Shown here in pieces: positions 56,575-64,000 of a stretch of 64,000 nucleotides of DNA (position 1 is the first letter of the stretch; each line of letters starts with the position of its first letter). The stretch comes from Eriocheir sinensis (taxonomy: Eukaryota > Arthropoda > Malacostraca > Decapoda > Varunidae), in the NCBI RefSeq assembly GCF_024679095.1, contig NC_066563.1, positions 2,034,428 to 2,098,427 on the forward strand. The letters run 5' to 3'. The notes beneath the pieces were generated by a model that did no database searches, had not been told where the DNA came from, and saw only the letters and a program-made list of their open reading frames with translations. The position numbers were made by a program, and so were the translations under genes.

Positions 56575-59500
56575 CTGAGATGCAAGGTACTCGTTTAAAA
56601 TTATATGATGGGAATTTTAATGCCTATATGAACATGACAATGCAACTCTTAAATGCATATGCTCAATTATTTTAGTAGATTATGTTAGTATATTAATTGC
56701 CACCAGACATTAGTTGAGATTTGAAATGGGCAAGTGATAAAACATATGTACATGTTACACAAAAGGCATGAACATTATGAAAGGCCTAATTGAAAGTGAT
56801 TTCTCATATGGAACTGTAAAAGATTATATACAATCAACTTTGACTTTGTATATATAAGTGTCATATTCTTTACTTCATAAATGAACTTTGCCTTTAAGAA
56901 CATTTTTGTAGTGTTTGGATGTTTTGTCAAACACTTATGAAACCAAACAAAATTAATGGCTTAAATTTGATACCTGTGATGCAGCTTTTTTCAGGTGTGT
57001 GTTGACATATGAACTAGTATTATGACAGCACCACATGACGGGTATGTTACCCTAGCCAGCCACAGTTAGTGAGTTAATCATCTACACAAAACTCATCAAT
57101 TGGAAAGCACAGAGTAACAGATCTAAGAATATGATGTAGCAATAAGAGAAAGCAGAAGCTTGTATTACACAAATGACTGACAAAATATTCAGTCTGGAAT
57201 GTGTTGCTTTGACTCACTATCAGCATGTGGCTCTTAACAATGAGATTGTACCTCAGCATTTTGCATCACTGTCAACTAAATCTTTAGCAATTCTGTATTT
57301 TTCTCATGCTTCCTAAAAAGTGTGTGTAAAATATGTATGATATGATTTATCTTCTGTGTGGTATAATACATTATGCACCTTTTAAATTAAGTTAATGTTA
57401 TCCCTTGTAGTTCCTACCACTTCGACCTTCAAGCCAAGCCCATCCACCCCGTCTGCCTGCCATCACATGCTGCACCTGGGTCCCTGTGTCCTTGTATGGG
57501 TCAAGCTTCCCCCTCAGACTAAATGCAAGTCATTCATTACAAACAGTATATATCCCGAAACATGCAATGCGCCATACCCACTGTTAATACGGTGTTAATC
57601 ACGATGTTATTACCTCCGTTTTAATCTGAGCCCCGTCTAAGGGAACACTTGGTGTACCTCGGAGTGGCGTGGTGATGGACTCTGTTTGGCCCATGGGGGA
57701 GCGTGTGTCTCCCGCTCCCCCGCCTGAGGTGGAGACTGCTGGCCGAGGGGACCCAACTGTGTCCTCACTAACTGTCCGCGACCCGCCCTCTGTTGGTAAG
57801 CAAGAGGAATTGTTACATGTTTATTTCAAAACATATTTTGGATAACATGTACACTTGAATCAATTCTATTTTCATTTAATTTTTCAGCATCATATCCTAC
57901 AGTAGGTCTGTCAATTAGTCCAGCTGTGTAGGCACCAACCTGTGGGTTCTGGGGTGGCTGTACTGGGGTACTCCAGGTCATCAGACTTCATGTTGGCCAG
58001 GGCTGGGTCTAGCTGGGTCTGGTCCAGCACAAGGCTGTCGTACTCTGCCCTACTGGAAGTGGAAAGGAAACGGAGCATGTAGTTTTTCCATTAGTGTTGA
58101 TACAATAAATATTTCCATATTATGTAAATTGTCTCTCTGCCACAATGTAATGTATCATTTGCTCTGAACTGTGTTGCTGCCACAGTGTAACTTAAATGGC
58201 TTGCACTGTGTGTCTGTTGATACATTACTCTAACACTAAAATAGAAAAAAAAGTATTTAAGAGTTTTAATCTTTGAATGATGTTCTTGTTCTTTAACTGA
58301 AAAATTCTTAAGCTTTCTTCAATGTTTTTATATTTTTAATCTATCTTATGACACCAGTTTCTTTCACCCATGGAACAATAAATTTACATGTATTTGGCTG
58401 TATGATAATTCCTGCCATTACTACAATTGGAAGGCCACTACCTTATGACGTAATTTACACATATAATATTTTGTTCATCTCCATTCTTGTTGTTGACGAC
58501 CACAGTTGCGCATATCTGGACCCACGTGTAGCCCCCAGTTTTGTTGAGGAGACGGAAGTATGGACTCATGACTTGGCCCTTCTGGATTACTGTGGACACA
58601 TGATGAACAGTGTTAAAAACTCATGAAAATCAATGAGGTCACTACAAAAATATAAGACACATCACAATAAATATTCCCATAGTAAGTGATCTATAACACA
58701 CTTCTTTCATATCCATAATTGCATAAAATCAAAATCATTTCTAATATATAATCTCAGGGTTCCTAATTTAAGACCACATTAAAATTAAGTTTCTATTTAC
58801 TTTCATGTATAACTCTTGGTAAATTGTACATACACTATTACAAACAAATGCCAATTAGAAATAAAATAAGTTCCAAGTTGACTTACAGTCAACGTGGGTC
58901 TTTCGTAGCTTTTCAACATCCTGTCCGTGGCAGAGGGAGTAGAGTGAGCGTCCCTGTAGCTCCTCCGCTGTATAGTCCAGCAGATCAGCAACTCTGTGAA
59001 GCAATGATCATATAAGTGTCCTACAGGGGATAATAGTAAAGTTCTGGTCATGTTGCATCAAAGAAAGACTGACTTCCTTGTTTTATTTAAACTCATTCAA
59101 GATAATGATAAAGTTAATGTTAATATTGATGAAAGAGGTTAGAGAGTCGATATTAGTGACCTACAGGAGGCTACATTAGCAGTTATGTTCCACAATAAAA
59201 AAGAATTGGAGAATATTGCTAGTTTTATTTTATCATCTTTCATTATGATCACATTTTGTTCCTTAATTTATTGTGGAAGGAAGAGGCATCCTACATGGGA
59301 GAGTACAATAAGTTATGTTCAAACATTTGACACATATATGTGTAGACAGAGATGTTAGTCAGTAATATTCTTAGTTATATCCATAAAGGACACACGCACT
59401 CCAAAACTTAAATATCAAGCAGATCACTAGAACTATCATGGCATAACTAGTATTGAGATTTGTAACTTCCACCAAAACGTCCTCTTTACTCACTTGGGTT

Positions 59501-60236
59501 CGCAGTGCGCTATCCTAAAGTCGAAATTTAATCTGGTCACAAACATGTCAGACTCAAGTCGGACTTCGTGGACCGAGGGCGGCGGCAAGGCGATGGCCAG
59601 GGCGACGAGGCCCATCAGTTGGGGCGGGTTCTTGCGGGAGTGGCTGAAGACGTACTGAGGCCGCAGGTGACCCAGGACTAATACTACCTGTGGATTGGGA
59701 TGCCATCAGATTGCGTGTGTGAGAGATCCTGGCTAACTATGCATGTGGGCATGGGTACTGAGTACGTAATCATTTAGATAGTCCTTATTTTGGCAAAAAT
59801 AATTTTTATGTCACTACCAGAGACTGTGTGTGTGTGTGTGTGTGTGTTACTAATTTTTTTTACTATATTTTATTAAGGTGTACTTTCTAGCAGGCACTGT
59901 CAAATATATGTAAAAATATGCAAAAAAACATGTCTCGTGAGTTTTCATCACCATATGATACCCCTGCAATACTGGGCCGAAAATAGTCCAGTACCAATAA
60001 TAAAAACCTGCTAACGTAGTTGTTTTCTGATGAAATATTGCTTAGACAAATTCACAAAATCAAAGATAACTTTCGGTGCATGTCAATGATGGTTATGACT
60101 TCCTTTCCTATAAGTTAATGCTAGTATGCTTGACTTTCCATCCACACGAGATTATCAGTGACTTAACTGTTAACATTTGTTTGTGTAGTTGAATATTCTG
60201 TAACTCATTATTTACTAAATATATATGCCTATAACA

Positions 60237-60287
<51 letters not shown>

Positions 60288-63051
60288 CACACTGAGATAC
60301 ACAAGACACTCCCTCCCTGCGAACCGTCTGCACTGCTTACTCTATATCCTGAGGTCTTGAAGTGGCACCCCCTCTTGGTTAGCGTGGACTTCATGCGGAT
60401 GCAGAAGGCTCGGTCGTAACCCTTGAACTGTGAGTTGGCGGTGAGAGCCATACACGTTGCCACTGTGTTGGGGAGGGAAGGGCAGGCGCGGTTTCATTAG
60501 CATGGTTGGCGACATGTTGAAGGTATCTATTAGTGCATGCATGAGTCCGTAATATGTTACTTGAGTGCAGGCAGATTCTTGCATACAGGTTAATTAGGTG
60601 TCTAAATGTAAAAGTTAATGGCATCTCTGATTTCTTGTTTGGTCATCATTTACTGATTACATGTATTAATTATGAGATGAAATGTTGAATATAAAATCGT
60701 GCACACGTAAAATATTTAATAACTGGGAAGTTTAAACATATGATAGAAAAAAATATAACTGATATAACATTCTTCATAGATTATGATGACCAGTAATTTT
60801 AATAATGATCACTAATTATATTCACACCTTTACAAATATAAAGGAAACATCAACACTACTATTATATATGCTAGTAATTTGTTAATATTTTAGTAATTAG
60901 TAATAAAACAATGTATACTTAAAAATACAATCCAGAAACCAGTAAACAGGCTGCATACATCACACAAATCAAGGTAAAATTTCGTTCACTACTTCATCAG
61001 CAATTCCGAGTGTCCCACGTGGGCTTCCCTCTGGACTGTTCCTTTGGCCCTCGCCCTAACCTCCTCATTCTGTCTTTAGGGGCCGGAGCAGTCAAAGTAA
61101 CAGAGCATTCCTCCTCGGCCACACTCATCACTACTTGGGCTATTATATTTTCACCTAAATATTTACTGAAATTATTATTATATATATATTTTTTACGGTA
61201 AAGGAGACTGACCAAGCGCTGAATAATCCGCTAAAAGATATGCCCACAACATGTTTCTTCCACGGACAAATCAAAGCTAATATGATAATGATGAAATTTA
61301 GTTCCTGGTGTCCTGATACTCCCATTTTCCTTTTTCTGACTGATGCTAGTTGAGACGACATCGTATTCTTATAATAATTAAGAACGCAACATGACCTTCA
61401 TCCACATATCAAGACTGGATGAAAAAAAGATCCATATCTCCTCCTCACAAGTGAATCAGATGGGATAACAATACTTGAATAAAGAGTAGGGCAAAAATAT
61501 TATCTTCTTCGGCTAGTCAAGGTGAAGTACTAGAGGTTAGCACTCCCTCACCAACATCAATCATTAATGGTCCACTGCATGATGAAAGCCTATTCTAATG
61601 TTCTAAGCCCCTTGTCTAACGTAGTCTATCCTGCTCCAGCAAAGGCTCTAATTTTATCTTTCCATCTAGTTTTGTCTTTCGTGACTTCACTTGCAGTTCC
61701 AGAGTTGCCATTCTGTAAAATCATTGTCCATCTGTAGTCCGGTGTGGCGTCGAACTCCGTCCCTTTGTCGAAAGGTGTCCGAAACTGAACTGCGCATGCG
61801 TGGACTTGCTTTTTTTGTCCATTTCATTTCCTAAACTGTCTTTTAATAGCTTATGATAAGCTTAGAGGGCGATAAGCAGGATGGTGGCAATACGTCATAC
61901 TCAGCTACTACTGTATGGAGAGTATCTCATAAACCTGACCTTGGATCAACGAGAACTCTGAGGAGACAGAGGGACAATCATAAGATTAAAGGTAAGCTTA
62001 TTCTGAGGTATTAAAAGACGGTGCAGTGAGTGAAATGAACAATATAGCAAAGCCCACACATGCCAAGTTCAATTTGTGGCACTTCTCGACAAAGGGACGG
62101 AATTCGACGCCACACCAGTCTACATACGTGCATGACCTGCCACATCAAGAAGTCAAGGTGGACGCCAAAGGGACACATGGTGGGCTGCCCGACGAGGGAA
62201 AACACGGAAGCTGATGACTGAAAATTATAAAAAAAACTAATATACAGAGTGACGCAGAGGCCTCCTTACACTCCATTCGGATGAGTGAATGGCGCTCACT
62301 ACTTGTACAGGAGAGCAAGGCGACCACCGCACCACCCTGTATACATTCAACAGCGACCAGGTGCACTGTAACTACGAACACGGAAGGCAAAAATCACGGG
62401 TATGTCTGCCATTTTCTACGCGTCATTCCAGTCAGCAATCATGTCATCAACAACAAAAAAACCCTTCTCGGGAAAATGAACAGGGATATGAAGATGTTCC
62501 TGTCATATTAAAGATCGATTATCAACTTTATTATGCCAGTGTGTATTTCTTTAGTTACATTAAATTTTCCAGGTAATTTATTTTCTGATATGCATTGTTT
62601 GGAATTTCTGCTAATGTAAAGAAAAGAAAATTGAAACTGTCTCAAACTTTACTTTGAAGATATCACATTTTCATATTACTGTTCAATTTTTTCGGAGTGG
62701 TATATTATATACTTTTTGTTGTTGTTGAAATGAGTACTAATTGGAATGGTGCGTACAAACTGGCTAACACACCTCTATTATACACCTGCCCGCCTCACCT
62801 GTTTCCCGCTTTCTGAGTCCCACCACCGCTACGAGAGTGAGTGTTGTGTTATTGCGGTTAGCGTACTTACATGGGAGCTTACCGTCAGGGTTCATGGTTG
62901 CCTGTGAGCCTGTCGCGCCCTCTTCCGAGCCGAGGGAGGACGGGGAGGGGAGTGGCTGGCCTGTGGCGAGGGTCAGGCCCAGCTGGTCCGCCAGTTCCTG
63001 GTGGTCCTGCTGGTGGATGTAGTCAAACACGCTGCTTCCTGTCATCTCCAC
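55657..63051 (-). CDS. trh: Trachealess (NPAS1/3-class bHLH-PAS transcription factor), 5'-incomplete, 8 exons
   Basis: Complement join, 5' to 3': 63051-62883, 60462-60341, 59687-59494, 58993-58887, 58589-58442, 58052-57940, 57789-57614 and 56574-55657. This is 1947 nt, 648 residues plus TAG, with all junctions GT-AG and in phase. Trh-specific features are VEMTGSSVFDYIHQQDH (rather than the single-minded version), a PAS-A loop containing NPDVA, the segment KGYDRAFCIRMKSTLTKRGC, and PAS-B at residues about 145-246. The C-terminus has STIQWVGNP, LLRQLYASRESVIR, ALPTPPGSE, YHSAMTPPSSVSPRE, SSFHLYH and SWYAPSS. Trh with its partner Tango/ARNT specifies tracheae and salivary ducts in insects; in Artemia it is expressed in salt gland and epipods. 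bHLH and PAS-A start exons must lie beyond 64000. Confidence 0.96.
57614..57789 (-). CDS. trh: trh exon: Ser/Thr/Pro-rich linker with IKTE motif
   Basis: The acceptor is CTTGCTTACCAACAG and the donor is GGAG|GTAATA. Low-complexity coding sequence (GGSRTVSEDTVGSPRPAVST, then SGGGAGDTRSPMGQTESITT) ends with PLDGAQIKTE. The terminal I-K-T-E fits the consensus sumoylation motif, and a similar KIKTE occurs in vertebrate NPAS3. The reading frame is supported by phase continuity on both sides. Confidence 0.85.
57940..58052 (-). CDS. trh: trh exon: linker after PAS-B
   Basis: The acceptor is CTTTCCACTTCCAG and the donor is ACAG|GTTGGT. The first nucleotide completes a serine, giving VIS-SRAEYDSLVLDQTQLDP, then ALANMKSDDLEYPSTATPEP. 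The acceptor was chosen over an AG three bases further on (TAG|GG) because it restores VIS-S-R, as in insect Trh (VISNRE). The linker is acidic, with Pro/Thr at its end. Confidence 0.88.
58442..58589 (-). CDS. trh: trh exon: PAS-B, second part
   Basis: The acceptor is CATGTGTCCACAG and the donor is ATAAG|GTAGTG, which is weaker than the others. It encodes LIQKGQVMSPYFRLLNKTGG, YTWVQICATVVVNNKNGDEQ and NIICVNYVIS, completing PAS-B. Insect Trh has TGYYRL where this protein has SPYFRL. Confidence 0.96.
58887..58993 (-). CDS. trh: trh exon: PAS-B, first part
   Basis: The acceptor is CATTGCTTCACAG and the donor is GACT|GTAAGT. It encodes KVADLLDYTAEELQGRSLYS, then LCHGQDVEKLRKTHVD. This is the conserved PAS-B segment of the Trh/NPAS3 group (the family has LLDYxxEDLxxxSLYxLCHxxD). 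The phases are 2 in and 1 out. Confidence 0.96.
59494..59687 (-). CDS. trh: trh exon: PAS-A to PAS-B linker
   Basis: The acceptor is CCCAATCCACAG and the donor is CCCAA|GTGAGT. It encodes VVLVLGHLRPQYVFSHSRKN, PPQLMGLVALAIALPPPSVH, EVRLESDMFVTRLNFDFRIA and HCEP. Drosophila Trh has the same linker. The sense strand is GC-rich compared with the surrounding introns. Confidence 0.97.
60240..60285. repeat. (CT)n in trh intron
   Basis: About 23 units. In the trh transcript this is a (GA)n run starting 55 nt past the donor of the exon at 60341. Confidence 0.95.
60341..60462 (-). CDS. trh: trh exon: end of PAS-A loop and core strand
   Basis: The acceptor is CCCTCCCCAACACAG and the donor is AGA|GTAAGC. 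The first two bases complete a valine, giving NPD-VATCMALTANSQ, followed by FKGYDRAFCIRMKSTLTKRG and CHFKTSGYR. This is nearly identical to the insect Trh block. A (CT)n array lies 55 nt past the donor, so the transcript carries a purine (GA)n run there. Confidence 0.96.
61545..61690 (-). mobile_element. LINE 3'-end coding fragment with stops
   Basis: The minus-strand translation reads DKTRWKDKIRAFAGAG, stop, TTLDKGL, stop, AFIMQWTIND. It resembles the extreme C-terminus of decapod non-LTR elements, with in-frame stops. It lies in the large trh intron. Confidence 0.5.
61729..62128. mobile_element. Inverted-repeat (fold-back) structure in trh intron
   Basis: The arms 61729-61864 and 61993-62128 are each 136 nt and inverted. 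Shared blocks include GGTGTGGCGTCGAA, CCGTCCCTTTGTCGA, CATTTCA, GTCTTTTAATA and ATAAGCTTA. The centre is 128 nt. The arms have diverged, so this is an older structure than the one at 31356. Confidence 0.75.
62883..63051 (-). CDS. trh: trh exon: PAS-A second half
   Basis: On the minus strand the acceptor is CCTCCTTGCAG and the donor is GACG|GTAAGC. The exon starts in phase 0 with VEMTGSSVFDYIHQQDHQEL, continues ADQLGLTLATGQPLP, and ends in a Ser/Gly-rich loop then MNPD. The loop is where insect Trh proteins also carry a long variable insertion. A 2.4-kb intron follows. Confidence 0.95.
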
Positions 63052-63129
63052 CTGCAAGGAGGGAGGGAGTAGCGGTAGGGCTAAGTTGGGGGCATATACT
63101 AAAGCTGAGCATGACCTCAGTGCTCACCT

Positions 63130-63250
63130 CCAGCCTGTGGCAGGAAATAACCCATGAACCATGCACAGGGCTAGGTAGTGTGACATCTGGGGCACCAGTT
63201 TACATTCCCCAGGTGTCCCAGGTACCCATTTATCGACCACTCCGAAAGGG
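63130..63250 (+). repeat. Dispersed repeat C, copy 2
   Basis: CAGTTTACATTCCCCAGGTG, TCCCAGGTACCCATTTATCG and CCGAAAG match the copy at 48515-48620. It lies just upstream (in transcript sense) of the first trh exon in the window. Confidence 0.6.
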
Positions 63251-63305
63251 ACATTCTTCCACAACAACTACTATACTAATGCAACTATTCCAGTGCTACA
63301 TCTAC

Positions 63306-63474
<169 letters not shown>

Positions 63475-63907
63475 AGACATTTCTCTCTCTCTCTTTCTCT
63501 CCCCTAGACTCGAGAGGTTATTTTGTTATTTTCTTTTCCTTCTCCCTTTGTCTTCGTCTTCGCAACGCGCTCAATTTACCGTTAATCTCATCTCGTTTTT
63601 TTCTTTACCTTGCAAGCTCGCTCCCTTCCTTCTCCTTTATTTTTCTCTTCCCTCCACTTCCCTGCTTATCCTCTTACCTGTTTCTTCGGAGCTTTCGTCG
63701 CCTTTGGGAAAAAAAGCCCAAACAATCGTGTGTGTTGGCTATTTTTTTTATTATTTTCTTTCTCTCTCTTATGGAGCTGAAGGAATATTTCTTTCGCTTC
63801 ATTTTTTCCCTCCTACGTTTCCGTTTCCTTTTCTTTTCAGGTGCCGGGGTGGAAAGTACAAAGGCTCCTCCGGTAACATATATTCTCCTGCTACTGCTGT
63901 GTGTGTT

Positions 63908-63912
<5 letters not shown>

Positions 63913-64000
<88 letters not shown>
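63913..64000. repeat. (CT)n running off the window
   Basis: At least 44 units; the right end is not seen. It is upstream of the trh exons shown. Confidence 0.95.

Noticed and set aside
56172..56675. 167-codon plus-strand frame over the last trh exon
   Set aside because: It is the antisense shadow of a GC-rich coding exon whose minus-strand protein is clearly Trh.
57395..57598. Possible extra trh exon next to the IKTE exon
   Set aside because: A GC-richer patch with plausible splice signals exists, but the phase from 57614 to 56574 is already continuous and the translation has no Trh similarity.
61010..61215. Possible alternative PAS-A loop exon in the large trh intron
   Set aside because: The frames on both strands show no similarity to Trh, and the 62883 to 60462 join already gives the expected NPDVA sequence.

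Overview
This is eukaryotic, intron-rich DNA, most likely from a decapod crustacean. The evidence is an arthropod-type trachealess gene, extreme microsatellite density ((TA), (CA), (GA) and (TTA) arrays up to about 1 kb), several tRNA-derived SINEs, and LINE, BEL/Pao and DNA-transposon remnants. The organism assignment is an inference. Almost all open frames longer than 60 codons are low-complexity repeat translations. Only two host genes can be supported, and both run off the window at their 5' ends.

Gene 1 (+ strand, 8826-34229) is a TMEM117 (transmembrane protein 117) orthologue. Eight coding exons with consensus splice sites and matching phases encode about 429 residues up to the stop codon. 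The N-terminal exon, carrying the start and the first membrane segment, lies left of the window. Intron 3 (12.3 kb) is filled with polypurine/polypyrimidine tracts, degenerate minisatellites, microsatellites, a LINE reverse-transcriptase fragment and a SINE. Intron 7 (5.2 kb) is a mobile-element cluster: a hAT-like element with an 8-bp target duplication and a nested palindrome, a LINE fragment, and a 529-bp fold-back.

Gene 2 (- strand, 63051-55657) is trachealess (trh, the NPAS1/3 class of bHLH-PAS factors). Eight coding exons with fully consistent phases encode 648 residues: the PAS-A second half, PAS-B, a proline/serine/threonine-rich linker ending in an IKTE sumoylation-type motif, and a conserved C-terminal region. 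The bHLH and first PAS-A exons lie right of the window.

The two genes converge. The 21.4 kb between their stop codons (34230-55656) is AT-rich and holds no supportable host gene. It contains (TA)n arrays, including a 1-kb array punctuated by GGAAGAACA-type spacers, two nested DNA transposons, a BEL/Pao remnant, LINE fragments in both orientations and three or more SINE copies.

There is a compositional change near 28 kb. To the left the sequence is mixed, GC-richer and dominated by strand-asymmetric purine or pyrimidine tracts and (GA)/(CT)/(TTA) arrays. To the right it is AT-rich with mainly (TA) and (CA) arrays. I found no convincing new multi-gene system. The most unusual items are structural: a SINE inserted 26 bp from a splice acceptor, three fold-back or palindromic elements inside introns, and a 155-bp tandem unit that repeats a splice-acceptor-like motif.
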